Positions 1-9,343 of a stretch of DNA of 64,000 nt are shown here, piece by piece; within the stretch, counting starts at the first letter, position 1; the number at the start of each line of letters is the position of its first letter. A program made the translations under genes and the position numbers. This DNA is from Vibrio fluminensis (GTDB lineage: Bacteria; Pseudomonadota; Gammaproteobacteria; Enterobacterales; Vibrionaceae). The DNA lies in assembly GCF_015278125.1 (NCBI RefSeq), contig NZ_JADILO010000003.1, positions 146,784 through 210,783 of the forward strand, read 5' to 3'. Below the pieces are notes generated by a model. That model had not been told where the DNA came from. It saw only the letters and a program-made list of their open reading frames with translations, and searched no databases.

Positions 1-166
1 TTTCTTCACTGACCAACTCGGCAACTTTGAACTGGATGTTCTGCCTACGGGCGAATATGAAGTCTATTTTTATGATAACGCAGCACCATCTTTCAAGATG
101 AGTCTTGATGACAGTAACGTCATTGATGATATGTTTATCGAACTTGGGATAGTTACCGTGTTGTAA
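1..166 (+). CDS. C-terminal end of an unidentified protein (5' part outside window)
   Basis: An open frame (codons starting at base 2) runs into a TAA at 164-166 and encodes about 54 residues. They are rich in Asp, Phe and Tyr and include a segment ending in GEYEVYFYDNAAP, which resembles the beta-strand ending of an extracellular or carboxypeptidase-regulatory-like beta-sandwich. This is too little to assign a family. There is no transcription terminator of clear quality directly after the stop; a 6-bp stem (CAAAGC/GCTTTG, about 181-196) lacks a T-run. Confidence 0.55.
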   Translation, partial: FFTDQLGNFELDVLPTGEYEVYFYDNAAPSFKMSLDDSNVIDDMFIELGIVTVL

Positions 167-476
167 TCTCACCAGCGCAACAAAGCCCGAGCTTTGCTAG
201 AGATCGATTATTACTGCCAACTATTCCAGCGGAAAACATAGCGGGTAGAACGAGAACATCAAAAATCAAGTCCAATGCTTACCAGCCCACTCTCAAATCA
301 TCGGGTATTAAGTCAGTTTTAGAATCAATTATTTTCATTTCCTTCATTTATTGAGCAGTAACATTTGTGTAACATCAAGAAATCAAATCTATTTTGAACT
401 CTGTAACCCAATACTATAACAAGGCTTTTTTGCTGCTCGTCACTAAGCACCAAACGCCAATAGATAGGATTTACCT
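167..476. other. Intergenic region upstream of lldD
   Basis: This is 310 bases with no supported gene. It holds the end of the upstream gene's transcript (a short stem near 181-196) and presumably the lldD promoter; the AT-rich part is 300-400. I found no clean sigma70 hexamer pair, GntR-type lactate operator or lldP/lldR gene here, so lldD seems to stand alone rather than in the usual lldPRD arrangement. Confidence 0.5.
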
Positions 477-1616
477 ATGATTATTTCAGCCTCTACCGAC
501 TACCGTGCCGCTGCAAAAGCAAAACTGCCGCCATTCTTATTTCACTATATTGATGGCGGGTCATACAACGAACACACCTTAAAACGTAATACTGAAGATC
601 TATCCGACATCGCTTTGCGCCAACGAGTGTTGAAAAACATGGCCGATCTAAGCCTAGAGACTGAGTTATTTGGTGAAAAGCTCGCGATGCCAATCGCACT
701 TGCTCCGGTTGGCTTAACAGGCATGTATGCACGCCGCGGTGAAGTACAAGCAGCAAAAGCCGCGGAAAACAAAGGCATTCCGTTCACCATGTCGACCGTT
801 TCTGTCTGTCCAATAGAGGAAGTTGCACCTGCAATTAATCGTCCAATGTGGTTTCAACTATACGTACTCAAAGATCGTGGGTTTATGCGTAACGTACTTA
901 AACGAGCCAAAGCTGCTGGTGTTACAACGTTAGTCTTTACTGTTGATATGCCTGTACCTGGTGCTCGCTATCGCGATATGCGCTCTGGTATGAGTGGGCC
1001 AAATGCCGCCATGCGTCGCGTATTTCAATCAATGCGACACCCAAGCTGGGCATTAGATGTGGGTGTGTTAGGGAAACCCCATGATTTAGGTAATATCTCA
1101 ACCTATCGCGGTGAACCAACCAAGCTTGAAGATTACATCGGATGGCTTGGGACGAACTTTGACCCTTCAATTAGTTGGAAAGATCTCGAATGGATCCGTG
1201 ATTTCTGGGATGGCCCGATGGTCATCAAAGGTATTTTGGATACAGAAGATGCTAAAGATGCGGTGCGCTTTGGTGCTGATGGTATTGTGGTATCTAACCA
1301 CGGTGGGCGTCAGCTAGATGGTGTACTTTCTACTGCAAGGGCGCTACCTGATATTGCTGATGCGGTTAAAGGCGATCTGAAAATCATGGTTGATTCGGGA
1401 ATTCGCACCGGCCTAGACGTCGTGCGCATGCTAGCGTTGGGAGCCGATTGTACTTTGCTTGGCCGCTCCTTTATTTACGCATTGGCAGCACAAGGACAAG
1501 CTGGTGTTGAAAACCTACTCGACCTTTATAACAAAGAAATGCGCGTAGCGATGACGTTAACCGGAGCTAAAACCATAGCTGATCTTAATCACGAATCGCT
1601 GGTAAAGATTGGCTAG
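477..1616 (+). CDS. lldD: L-lactate dehydrogenase (FMN, respiratory)
   Basis: The 379-residue protein belongs to the FMN-dependent alpha-hydroxyacid oxidase family and is close in length to E. coli LldD (396). It should oxidise L-lactate to pyruvate at the inner face of the membrane and pass electrons to quinone. The signature SNHGGRQLD begins at residue 273, putting the catalytic base at His275 and the substrate-binding arginine at Arg278, the positions known for LldD. The FMN phosphate-binding part (VDSGIRTG, then LGRSF) follows. The start is ATG with AGGAT about 10 bases upstream. No lactate permease or lldR neighbour is visible within the window. A bidirectional terminator follows the stop. 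Confidence 0.93.
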   Translation: MIISASTDYRAAAKAKLPPFLFHYIDGGSYNEHTLKRNTEDLSDIALRQRVLKNMADLSLETELFGEKLAMPIALAPVGLTGMYARRGEVQAAKAAENKGIPFTMSTVSVCPIEEVAPAINRPMWFQLYVLKDRGFMRNVLKRAKAAGVTTLVFTVDMPVPGARYRDMRSGMSGPNAAMRRVFQSMRHPSWALDVGVLGKPHDLGNISTYRGEPTKLEDYIGWLGTNFDPSISWKDLEWIRDFWDGPMVIKGILDTEDAKDAVRFGADGIVVSNHGGRQLDGVLSTARALPDIADAVKGDLKIMVDSGIRTGLDVVRMLALGADCTLLGRSFIYALAAQGQAGVENLLDLYNKEMRVAMTLTGAKTIADLNHESLVKIG

Positions 1617-1646
1617 CATTGAGCTAAGAAGTAAGCTAAAAAGTAA

Positions 1647-1670
1647 AAAGGCGAGCCATCGCTCGCCTTT
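1647..1670. terminator. Bidirectional terminator between lldD and the M23 peptidase
   Basis: A perfect inverted repeat, AAAGGCGAGC - CATC - GCTCGCCTTT, lies between the convergent stops of lldD and the M23 peptidase gene. Both flanks provide short A/T runs, so it can terminate either strand. Confidence 0.85.
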
Positions 1671-1689
1671 ATTAGTTCAACTCACATCA

Positions 1690-2997
1690 TCAGCTCGAAG
1701 TCGTACCACTTGTTTGCTGAGCAATCTTTATCTCTTGTTGACGTAACATAGTATCAAGCTCTGCTCGGCGAGCTTCAAACGCTGCCATCTCTTTTTTCGG
1801 CACAGAGTTTGCCATTGGAATATTGGCTTTCATCGCATTTACTGGTCGACCACGAACAATCAATTCATAGTGAATGTGTGGACCGGTTACACGACCCGTT
1901 TTACCCGATAAACCAATGCGCTGACCACGTGTTACCTTTTGTCCTTTACGCACTAAGATTTTACTCAGGTGTAAATAACGCGTCTTATATGTGCTACCGT
2001 GTTGAATCACCACATAATTACCCGCATAAGGGTGTTTACGCGTCATAGCTACCACGCCATCACCAGTAGAAACTATCGGCGTGCCTACAGGCGTTGCCCA
2101 ATCGGTACCATTGTGCGGCGCAATACGTCCAGTGACTGGATGCTTTCGGTGCGCGTTAAAGTTTGAACTTAAACGGTAATTGCCATTAACAGGTTTACGT
2201 TGAAATGCACGCTGCAAACTATCGCCATTCTTATCGTAGTATTGACCATCAGAATGGAGATAAGCCGTGTACTCTGTACCACGAGTAATGATCTTGACCG
2301 CTTGAATCTCTCTATTTCCAGTGACTTGGTCATCAACAAATTGACGTGACTGAACCACTTCAAATTTGTCACCGGCTCGTAAATCCCGTGAAAAATTGAG
2401 TTTATCTTTCAATAATGCAACGATCTGCTCAACCTCAGTAATACCAAGACCTAGACGATTCACCGATTGAGAGAAGCTACCATTAATCTCACCTACCATC
2501 GGAAACTCTTTCCACACACCTGGAATCCTCACATCGGTAAAAGTGAAGTCTCCATCTGGAGTACGGGTGTAAACGGCATGTTCAACTAAGCTAAACTCCA
2601 ACTCCATTTTAGCGAGTTGTTTTGTGTCTTCATCACGCCAAAAACGTAGAGTATTACCCGGCTTTAATGTGTCCAATGCTAAGTAGTTAAGGTCCGTCTC
2701 CATAATTTTCATTAGGTCACTATAACCAAAACCTAGCTGGTCAAAAATTGAACTCAAGTTATCGCCAACCCGAATTTGGTATTCGTAGTTTGGCATATCT
2801 TTAACTTCAGTGCTTTCCTGAAGAATTTTCTCAACAAGTGCTGATTCAGGAAGGGAAAGATCAATAGTGCGGCTAGTCGGTGATTGGTTACCTGTTGAAG
2901 TCATAGCAAAGACAGCGACTAGAGGTAGACCCAAAAGCATCAGTTTTTTACGTTTCGAGAGATCAGAAACGCGTGCTTTTATTGTTGTTACTTGCAC
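1690..2997 (-). CDS. shyA: Periplasmic murein DD-endopeptidase, M23 family (ShyA-like)
   Basis: The 435-residue protein has an N-terminal hydrophobic segment (about residues 17-32), a LysM-like/OapA-type region (about 70-120) and a C-terminal LytM (peptidase M23) domain. Zinc ligands are visible: HNGTD gives His295 and Asp299, and GPHIHYE gives His374 and His376. Length and architecture match Vibrio cholerae ShyA, the endopeptidase that cuts peptide crosslinks to allow sidewall growth. The assignment to ShyA rather than a paralogue (ShyB, ShyC) rests on recalled length and chromosome-2 context. The gene ends at a shared bidirectional terminator. Confidence 0.85.
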   Translation of the reverse strand: MQVTTIKARVSDLSKRKKLMLLGLPLVAVFAMTSTGNQSPTSRTIDLSLPESALVEKILQESTEVKDMPNYEYQIRVGDNLSSIFDQLGFGYSDLMKIMETDLNYLALDTLKPGNTLRFWRDEDTKQLAKMELEFSLVEHAVYTRTPDGDFTFTDVRIPGVWKEFPMVGEINGSFSQSVNRLGLGITEVEQIVALLKDKLNFSRDLRAGDKFEVVQSRQFVDDQVTGNREIQAVKIITRGTEYTAYLHSDGQYYDKNGDSLQRAFQRKPVNGNYRLSSNFNAHRKHPVTGRIAPHNGTDWATPVGTPIVSTGDGVVAMTRKHPYAGNYVVIQHGSTYKTRYLHLSKILVRKGQKVTRGQRIGLSGKTGRVTGPHIHYELIVRGRPVNAMKANIPMANSVPKKEMAAFEARRAELDTMLRQQEIKIAQQTSGTTSS

Positions 2998-3127
2998 AAT
3001 TTGACCCTATTTCATTCGAATTCTTATCTGTACTAAGTGTATAAATCTTCATTTCTACACCCATAAAACGGCTATAAGAGTACGAATTTATCGGGCGCTT
3101 GTCACCCTATGCAAGTCAGATTGCGAT

Positions 3128-3151
3128 CAAAAAAGGCGCCATACGCGCCTT
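3128..3151 (-). terminator. Rho-independent terminator of the small CBM48-like gene
   Basis: On the minus strand the stem AAGGCGC/GCGCCTT (loop GTATG) is followed by TTTTTTGATC. It lies about 50 bases past the stop of the 98-residue gene at 3202-3498. Confidence 0.8.
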
Positions 3152-3201
3152 GTTTCTCGCAACTTATCGATTAAGTCGTCAGTAATTATTTGAATTTTTT
3201 A

Positions 3202-3498
3202 TCAATATGTATTTATCAAACAATTATCTTCACCAAAAACATTCGGTTTGTATTGGTCTGCACTTGGATCATTAATCCAGCGTTCATTGTCTACCAAGTA
3301 ACGAAACTCAAACTGCTTATCCTTTGGTAAACGAGTTTTGAATTTGAATGACTTGGTTTTAGCGACTTTTTTCATCTGCATTGGTTGCCAGTCTAAAAAG
3401 TCCGCCACTAGTTCAACGCGACTACCCGCTTGATCTTGTGGTAACTCAAAAGTGACTTCCACCTCATCCTTAGTTTTAAAGAAACGCTTATTTATCAT
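3202..3498 (-). CDS. Small isoamylase early-set / CBM48-like domain protein
   Basis: The 98 residues form essentially a single E-set (glycogen-recognition, AMPK-beta/CBM48-like) domain: a beta-rich core with VELVADFLDWQPM, then FRYLVDNERWINDPSAD and a closing beta strand. This pattern is typical of the carbohydrate-binding module before glycogen-branching enzymes, here as a free-standing soluble protein with no catalytic part and no signal peptide. Such stand-alone proteins occur widely in Vibrio; they may bind glycogen or maltodextrin, but this is inferred only from the fold. It has its own terminator. Confidence 0.8.
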   Translation of the reverse strand: MINKRFFKTKDEVEVTFELPQDQAGSRVELVADFLDWQPMQMKKVAKTKSFKFKTRLPKDKQFEFRYLVDNERWINDPSADQYKPNVFGEDNCLINTY

Positions 3499-3569
3499 TT
3501 ATTACTCCATCAACAACAAGAAAAATAACATTTTTCAATATAGGCAATCTGTATCAGACAAACAACCGT

Positions 3570-4190
3570 TTATTTGTTGTGCAATAAAAGACTCAAGTTC
3601 GAACTGACCGTGACTACCTTGGTCACTTTTTCAACCGGCTCCTCTGCCATCGCTTGGTTTTGCGAATGCTGACGAAAATCTAACGTCACTTGTGAGTTGT
3701 CATAACGCAGTTGGTCAATCACCACGCGATCACCTATCAATAAACTATCCTCGAGTATCACGCGCTTACGTTGAGTGTCGTATCGAAAAGTCGCTAGATA
3801 ACTAAATACACCACTCCCTTGGTTAGATACTATCAGGACCGAGATGTATTGGTTAGTATCAACAAATGAAAGCCACTTAGTACTTACCGCTACTTGGCCT
3901 CTTTCCGCACCAGAGTCATATGGGCCAAAAGCAATCTGCGCTTGAGTATCTAACTCATCAATAAAAGCAAACGCCGAAGACTCAGGTACTTGAATAGTCC
4001 AAGGGTTTGGAGTTTGAATTGAGAATACTTGCTTCACTATCGGGTCAACCGTTTGGATCTGACTAGGAAACTTAGCTAAGATATCTTCATCATCAAGACT
4101 GAATCGGTAAATACCTGCGACGACGACTACAATAAGCAGCAGTATCGGTATTAATAAAATTAGTGGAATGGGTAACAGACGCTTTTTCAT
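3570..4190 (-). CDS. Membrane-anchored periplasmic protein of unknown function
   Basis: The 206-residue protein starts with basic KKR then a long hydrophobic segment (about residues 6-27), which suggests a signal-anchor. The rest is a soluble beta-rich domain with no recognised motif and no cysteines. It is on the same strand as, and upstream of, the CBM48-like gene, about 70 bases apart, so the two could be co-transcribed. I do not recognise the family. Confidence 0.75.
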   Translation of the reverse strand: MKKRLLPIPLILLIPILLLIVVVVAGIYRFSLDDEDILAKFPSQIQTVDPIVKQVFSIQTPNPWTIQVPESSAFAFIDELDTQAQIAFGPYDSGAERGQVAVSTKWLSFVDTNQYISVLIVSNQGSGVFSYLATFRYDTQRKRVILEDSLLIGDRVVIDQLRYDNSQVTLDFRQHSQNQAMAEEPVEKVTKVVTVSSNLSLLLHNK

Positions 4191-4264
4191 AATTTACTTA
4201 GTATGTATATCCTTATAGTGACAATAAACATATCAGCGGCTAAAGGTTATCTCAAGGATCGATA

Positions 4265-4672
4265 ATGAAACATGATGTTAAAATCCGCACTGCTGAATGC
4301 AGTTGTGGCCAAGTAAGTTTGATCTGCAAAGGTGAGCCCATTCGTACGGCTATTTGCCACTGCTTCGCCTGTCAGAAAAGAACTGGCAGTGTGTTTGGTG
4401 TTCAGGCGCGTTTTAACAAATCGCAAGTCTCTTACAGTGGTGACGTAGTTGAGTTCAGCCGCATTAGTGATTCTGGCAATCAAGTCCATTACTCCTTCTG
4501 TCCGGCATGTGGCACTACCGTAATGCTATCTCTGTCAGCGTTGTCAGATTTTATCGTCATACCGGTGGGCATATTCACCAACCAAGACCTACCACAACCC
4601 AGTTTTTCAGTTTACGAACAAAACAAACAATCTTGGTTAAAGTTTGACTGCCAAATCGAAGCCATTTCCTAG
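4265..4672 (+). CDS. GFA-family (glutathione-dependent formaldehyde-activating enzyme fold) protein
   Basis: The 135-residue protein carries the zinc-binding cysteine pattern of the GFA/CENP-V fold: Cys12 and Cys14, then C-x-C-x2-C at residues 31-36, then Cys79 and Cys82. Members bind zinc structurally and, in a few cases, glutathione adducts; most have no proven reaction. The start ATG follows CAAGG with good spacing. It is transcribed divergently from the membrane-anchored protein upstream, with a 74-base gap that must hold both promoters. Confidence 0.85.
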   Translation: MKHDVKIRTAECSCGQVSLICKGEPIRTAICHCFACQKRTGSVFGVQARFNKSQVSYSGDVVEFSRISDSGNQVHYSFCPACGTTVMLSLSALSDFIVIPVGIFTNQDLPQPSFSVYEQNKQSWLKFDCQIEAIS

Positions 4673-4747
4673 AGTTTTAACTCTACTCCCCTTTAAGCTT
4701 CAAGCAGTCAGCGCTATAATCGCCCTCTTCTTTTGGGGAGTAATTCA

Positions 4748-5425
4748 GTGATATCTCGACTACCTCGATGGGTGGAATACGGAGCATTCCTTCTTGCCCT
4801 GCTTGCCGGAATAGTTAACGCGATAGGTTTACTTGGTTTTCAGCACCAAGCGGTTTCGCACATTTCAGGAACAGTGACTCTGCTTGGCACCAGCATTGAA
4901 TCATTGGATGGCATGACCACGCATCTACTGATGATCTTAGTCAGCTTTCTTTTGGGCGCGACGCTCGCCGGCGCATTTTTTGAGTGTACCGCTTTGAAGC
5001 TTGGTCGCCGCTATGGTGTAGCGTTATGTATTGAAGCGGGTTTGCTATTTATTGCTTACCTACTCCTCGAGCAAAACGTCACATCTGGACAGTACTTTGC
5101 CTCCGCGGCATGTGGACTGCAGAATGCCATGATCACCACTTTTAGCGGCGCGGTAGTACGCACCACTCACATGACCGGTATTATCACTGATCTGGGCATC
5201 ATGATTGGCGCACGTCTTCGCGGCGAGCGCTTTGATTTTCGCAAAGCTAAACTATTCCTGTTTATCTTTGCCGGTTTCTTATTTGGTGGTGTCGTCGGTG
5301 CTAGACTCTTTGATCATTACCACATCGCGTCACTTATGGCACCAATTGCACTCGCACTGATACTGGCGTTAGTGTACTGGCTGTATCTCTACCTAACTCG
5401 CCATAAACGCCACTCAGTACAATAA
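4748..5425 (+). CDS. YoaK-type DUF1275 inner-membrane protein
   Basis: The product has about 225 residues and six or seven hydrophobic segments, with the DUF1275 hallmarks GIVNAIGLLGF near the start and ACGLQNAMITTFSGAVVRTTHMTG in the middle. The function of the family is unknown; it is an integral membrane protein. An in-frame TTG lies at 4733, but GGGGAG at 4735-4740 is ideally spaced (7 bases) from the GTG at 4748, so GTG is the likelier start. A terminator follows the stop. Confidence 0.85.
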   Translation: MISRLPRWVEYGAFLLALLAGIVNAIGLLGFQHQAVSHISGTVTLLGTSIESLDGMTTHLLMILVSFLLGATLAGAFFECTALKLGRRYGVALCIEAGLLFIAYLLLEQNVTSGQYFASAACGLQNAMITTFSGAVVRTTHMTGIITDLGIMIGARLRGERFDFRKAKLFLFIFAGFLFGGVVGARLFDHYHIASLMAPIALALILALVYWLYLYLTRHKRHSVQ

Positions 5426-5438
5426 AAAATTATTAGTG

Positions 5439-5464
5439 CAGGAGCACTTAACGGCTCCTGTTTT
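5439..5464 (+). terminator. Terminator after the DUF1275 gene
   Basis: Stem CAGGAGC (5439-5445) pairs with GCTCCTG (5454-5460), followed by TTTT. It lies 13 bases past the stop. Confidence 0.75.
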
Positions 5465-5684
5465 CTAACTAGTTCTATTTTTTACTCCACTCAGTTTACA
5501 CTTGTCTATAATTCATACTGTTAGCAAAACTATATGATGAATAAATAGCGGTATTTATTGAATAGTATTGCGAATTTACTTAAAACACAGTAGTCTTCGC
5601 TAAACTGACTAAATACGGATGTTTAGTGAATAACTATGCCAAGGAAAATGGCAATTATTGACTAGTTGTAACATGAGAACCGCA

Positions 5685-7055
5685 ATGACAAACAAAACTC
5701 AAGCAACCGGGCAAAGCAGACCTAAATCTCACTTCTGGATCTTTTTGATTCCGTCGCTGATTGGTGTGTTTCTATTTATGGCTCCGATTAGCTATAACGG
5801 TGATATCACCATCCCTGTTGCTGTATTGGCCAAGTCTATCCAAGCGCTATTTGGTGACTCACTAGTAAGCATCGTCACCGCTATCGTGGCATTTATGGCG
5901 GCAGCATCTCTATTGTGCCGAGTAAAAAACCCAAACTTTATTGCTAACAGCCAATTTTTAAATGGGTTATTTAACCCATCGCCTCTTTGGTTAGCAGTGC
6001 GCGTTGTCGGTGGTATTGCTGTCGTGATGACTTACTTCCAGATTGGTCCAAAAGCGATCTGGGAAGGCAACACAGGTGGCTTGGTTCTAGAAGGTCTATT
6101 ACCGACCCTGTTCTCAGTGTTTATCTTTGCCGGTCTTTTACTGCCACTATTATTGAACTTCGGTCTACTGGAGCTGTTCGGTACTTTGCTAGCAAAAGTG
6201 ATGCGTCCTATCTTCAACCTACCTGGTCGCAGCGCGATTGACTGCATGGCGTCTTGGTTAGGCGACGGCAGTGTCGGTATTTTGCTTACTAGCAAGCAAT
6301 ACGAAAACAAATTCTATACTGAGCGTGAAGCTGCTGTTGTGGGTACAACTTTCTCTGCGGTATCGATTACGTTTAGTTTGGTCGTTATTGCTCAAGTTGA
6401 ACTTGAACATATGTTCCTACCTTTCTATGGTGCGGTGTGTTTAGCAGGTTTTGTTGCGGCGGTAATTATTCCTCGCCTACCACCACTAAGTTACAAGCGT
6501 GATACCTTTATCGATGGTACTAAACCTGCTGACGATGCTGATGCAATTCCAATGGGCCATTCAAGCTTTTCTTGGGGTATGGAGCTTGCGTTAGAAAAAG
6601 CGGGCAAAGTGAAATCACTCAAAACCATCCTACAAGAAGGCGTTCACAACGCAGTGGATATGGTGTTTGGTGTATTGCCGGTCGTTATGGGTCTCGGTAC
6701 TGTTGCGCTGGTTATTGCTGAATACACATCGATATTCTCGTTCCTAGGTCAACCATTTATCCCATACCTAGAGCTATTAGGTGTGCCTGAAGCGGCGGCG
6801 GCATCAAAAACCATCGTGATTGGTTTTGCGGATATGTTTATCCCATCGATTCTAGCGGCTTCGATCGACAGTGAAATGACTCGATTTGTTATCGCGGCGA
6901 TGTCAGTGACTCAGCTGATCTACATGTCTGAAGTGGGCGCTCTATTGCTTGGTAGCCGTATCCCAGTAAACATCTTCGAGCTATTTGCTATTTTCATTTT
7001 ACGTACGCTGATCACACTGCCTGTCATTGCAGGTGTCGCGCACCTGATTTTCTAA
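5685..7055 (+). CDS. YjiH-family membrane protein with nucleoside-recognition (gate) domain
   Basis: About 456 residues with roughly ten hydrophobic segments. The segment LPGRSAIDCMASWLGDGSVG and a second related half (AAAASKTIVIGFADMFIPS) are typical of the gate domain shared by YjiH and SpoVM/nucleoside-transporter-like proteins; the transported substrate is not established. In-frame starts exist at TTG 5658, ATG 5673 and ATG 5685; none has a strong Shine-Dalgarno, and 5685 is chosen on a weak GAGA signal. It faces the GntR regulator convergently and is probably part of the unassigned catabolic region that follows. Confidence 0.8.
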   Translation: MTNKTQATGQSRPKSHFWIFLIPSLIGVFLFMAPISYNGDITIPVAVLAKSIQALFGDSLVSIVTAIVAFMAAASLLCRVKNPNFIANSQFLNGLFNPSPLWLAVRVVGGIAVVMTYFQIGPKAIWEGNTGGLVLEGLLPTLFSVFIFAGLLLPLLLNFGLLELFGTLLAKVMRPIFNLPGRSAIDCMASWLGDGSVGILLTSKQYENKFYTEREAAVVGTTFSAVSITFSLVVIAQVELEHMFLPFYGAVCLAGFVAAVIIPRLPPLSYKRDTFIDGTKPADDADAIPMGHSSFSWGMELALEKAGKVKSLKTILQEGVHNAVDMVFGVLPVVMGLGTVALVIAEYTSIFSFLGQPFIPYLELLGVPEAAAASKTIVIGFADMFIPSILAASIDSEMTRFVIAAMSVTQLIYMSEVGALLLGSRIPVNIFELFAIFILRTLITLPVIAGVAHLIF

Positions 7056-7117
7056 GCAGTACTTAGCTGAACTAATTAAACGAAGCAATTCGACGAAGCA
7101 ATTCAACATCGATAAAC

Positions 7118-7147
7118 AAATGGCTACCTGATTGAGGTAGCCATTTT
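7118..7147. terminator. Bidirectional terminator between the YjiH-like gene and gntR
   Basis: Stem ATGGCTACC pairs with GGTAGCCAT around a short loop and is followed by TTTTTG on the plus strand. It sits between two convergent genes. Confidence 0.8.
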
Positions 7148-7175
7148 TGTATGTGTTACTTAAACAATGCTTAGC

Positions 7176-7829
7176 TTATTTTCGGGGCTGAATCGAGCGA
7201 TACGCGACATCAGTTAAGTAATCATTCAAGCGGTGCGACGCAGCAACGGCTTCTTCCGCGTCGGTATGGCTCACGGCTCTTAGCACAGCAGCATGCAGTG
7301 ATGATGCCTCAACCAAATCGGATGCTTCATTTTTATATGCAAACCAAAATCGACGTGAGAGACCTTGCAGTGGTGCCATTGCCAATTGCAAATATTCGTT
7401 GCTAGCGGCTTTAACCAATACTGTGTGAATCTCTTTTAACAAAGAAGCATAGAGTAAGTCATCTTTGTTCTCGGCACACACTTCAAGCTGCTCGGCTAGA
7501 TACAGCATTTGCTGTTTCTCGGTCACACTCGCTCTTGAGGCGGCATACTTAACGCACAGCGCTTCAATGTCGCGACGAACTTCCAAGATTTTTAGCTGGC
7601 TCTCAATTGAAATCACCGGAATTTGAATGCCACGGCGAGGGTGTATCTCGACCATACATTCGTACGCAAGTCGCTGCAGAGCCTCACGCACTGGCGTGCG
7701 CCCTAAATCTAACTCTTCAGCCAACTGTTTCTCACTGACCATACTCCCTGGTTCTAATTCGCGGAAGATGATCATTTTCTCGAGCTTACTATATGCAACC
7801 TCGGTCTTATTGATTGCGTTAACGCTCAT
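7176..7829 (-). CDS. GntR-family (FadR/FCD subfamily) transcriptional regulator
   Basis: The 217-residue protein has an N-terminal winged helix (about residues 8-75, with LAEELDLGRTPVREALQRL) and an all-helical FCD ligand-binding domain (about 85-210) containing the His/Asp-rich metal-pocket pattern of this subfamily. It lies divergently from the FAD oxidoreductase, 147 bases apart, with a perfect 12-bp palindrome in the gap. It is therefore most likely the local repressor or activator of the FAD oxidoreductase / enolase-superfamily / BCCT operon, responding to a carboxylate-type substrate or product. The effector is unknown. Confidence 0.88.
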   Translation of the reverse strand: MSVNAINKTEVAYSKLEKMIIFRELEPGSMVSEKQLAEELDLGRTPVREALQRLAYECMVEIHPRRGIQIPVISIESQLKILEVRRDIEALCVKYAASRASVTEKQQMLYLAEQLEVCAENKDDLLYASLLKEIHTVLVKAASNEYLQLAMAPLQGLSRRFWFAYKNEASDLVEASSLHAAVLRAVSHTDAEEAVAASHRLNDYLTDVAYRSIQPRK

Positions 7830-7932
7830 ATAGGTTCTATTCCTTTATAAAATCTTTTAGTGAGCAATATCACGTTAAAGAAGAATCTCATTGTACCAGA
7901 AAAGAAATTAGGAATATATTAAAACCACACAA

Positions 7933-7944
7933 CTGATATATCAG
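7933..7944. promoter_or_regulatory. Palindromic candidate operator for the divergent GntR regulator
   Basis: The 12-base sequence CTGATATATCAG is a perfect palindrome, located 33 bases before the FAD oxidoreductase start and about 105 bases before gntR. A related half, GATGAACATCAG, follows immediately. Binding is inferred from position and symmetry only. Confidence 0.5.
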
Positions 7945-7976
7945 ATGAACATCAGTTATCTATTAGTGAGGTAAGA

Positions 7977-9332
7977 ATGAAATCTTGGAACATTATCCGT
8001 CGTTATGAGAGCACACCTGATCTGCCAGTTTTGGCTGAGGTAGAGGTGTTGGTCATCGGTGGTGGTCCTGCTGGCGTAGCAGCAGCGGAAAGCGCTGGTC
8101 GCCTTGGTAAGCAAACTTGGCTAATTGAAAAGTACGGCTTTTGTGGCGGTGCAGCAGTAGCCGGTCTATCTGGCACGATCTGCGGTATGTACATGGCGAC
8201 GGACGCAGAAGACGCACAACCAGAGCAGGTAGTGTTCGGTTTTACAGAACGTTTCCGTCAAGCACTTGAAAACAAAAGCGGTGTGACTGAACCACAACGT
8301 TACGGCAAGACATTCACAGTAACTCACGACCCTCTTGTATGGCGTGAAGTGGCTGACGACTTCCTAGAGCAAGCTGGCGTAACCACACTATTCCACACAG
8401 CGGTAACGGGTGTGATCATGGATGGCGATGCATTTAAAGGTGTGATCGTTGAATCGAATGCAGGTCAAAGCGTGATCCTAAGCAAGATGATCATCGACGC
8501 ATCTGGTGATGCTGCAGTAGTTGCACGTGCAGGCATGGACTACTACTTCGGCGACAATGGTCGTATCCAAAACCCGACAATGTTCTTCCGCTTCGGTGGT
8601 GTAGACATGGATAAGTACCTTGAGTACTACGGTGAAGATACTATCTGTCCACCAAAAGTAACTGAAAATATCCTTGCGGCAAACGCTAGCGGTGAATACG
8701 AACTGCCACGCCACAAGATTTGGATCTTCCCAACCACTCGTGCAAACGAGCTAATGGTTAACGCGACACGCCTAGCCGGCCAAGATGGCCGCATGCTAAA
8801 CGTGATTGATCCAACTGATTTTACTGAAGCTGAAGTGTTTGGCCGTCGCCAAGTACGTGAATACGCACGCTTCCTAAATAAATTCGTACCTGGCTGTGAA
8901 GATGCATTCGTCGTAGACACTGGTGTTGAAGTGGGTATCCGCCAAACGCGCTCTATCGTTGGTGTTGAGACCCTAACGAACGAAGACGTAGTTAACTGCC
9001 GTAAACGTGAAGATGGTATCTGCCGTACACCATGGCCAATCGAGCTTCACTCAGGTGACAAACCTAAACTGCACTGGCTACTAAACGATTACTACGATAT
9101 TCCGTTCCACACACTTGTACCTGTTGTTGGTGAAAACATCATCGTTGCAGGTCGCTGTTTGAGTGCGGAGCACGAAGCATTAGCTTCTGCTCGCGTAACA
9201 GCGCAGTGTTTTGAACTCGGCCACGCAGCAGGTATTGCTGCAGTACAAGCAATTGATACAGATTCGGCGATTCGTGACCTAGATGTTGCGACAATTCGCG
9301 CCACCATGATTGAAAATGGCTCACGCCTGTAA
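7977..9332 (+). CDS. FAD-dependent oxidoreductase (PF12831 type)
   Basis: The 451-residue protein carries the FAD-binding dinucleotide motif GGGPAG at residues 28-33, then IEKYGFCGGAAVAG, and a C-terminal FAD motif in which AGRCLSAEHEALASARV precedes GHAAGIAA. This is the pattern of the FAD_oxidored family, enzymes that oxidise varied hydroxy or amino compounds. The substrate is unknown. The start has GAGGT six bases upstream. Only 11 bases separate it from the enolase-superfamily gene, so the two are translated from one message. Regulation is probably by the divergent GntR protein. Confidence 0.85.
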   Translation: MKSWNIIRRYESTPDLPVLAEVEVLVIGGGPAGVAAAESAGRLGKQTWLIEKYGFCGGAAVAGLSGTICGMYMATDAEDAQPEQVVFGFTERFRQALENKSGVTEPQRYGKTFTVTHDPLVWREVADDFLEQAGVTTLFHTAVTGVIMDGDAFKGVIVESNAGQSVILSKMIIDASGDAAVVARAGMDYYFGDNGRIQNPTMFFRFGGVDMDKYLEYYGEDTICPPKVTENILAANASGEYELPRHKIWIFPTTRANELMVNATRLAGQDGRMLNVIDPTDFTEAEVFGRRQVREYARFLNKFVPGCEDAFVVDTGVEVGIRQTRSIVGVETLTNEDVVNCRKREDGICRTPWPIELHSGDKPKLHWLLNDYYDIPFHTLVPVVGENIIVAGRCLSAEHEALASARVTAQCFELGHAAGIAAVQAIDTDSAIRDLDVATIRATMIENGSRL

Positions 9333-9343
9333 GGATTAAGACT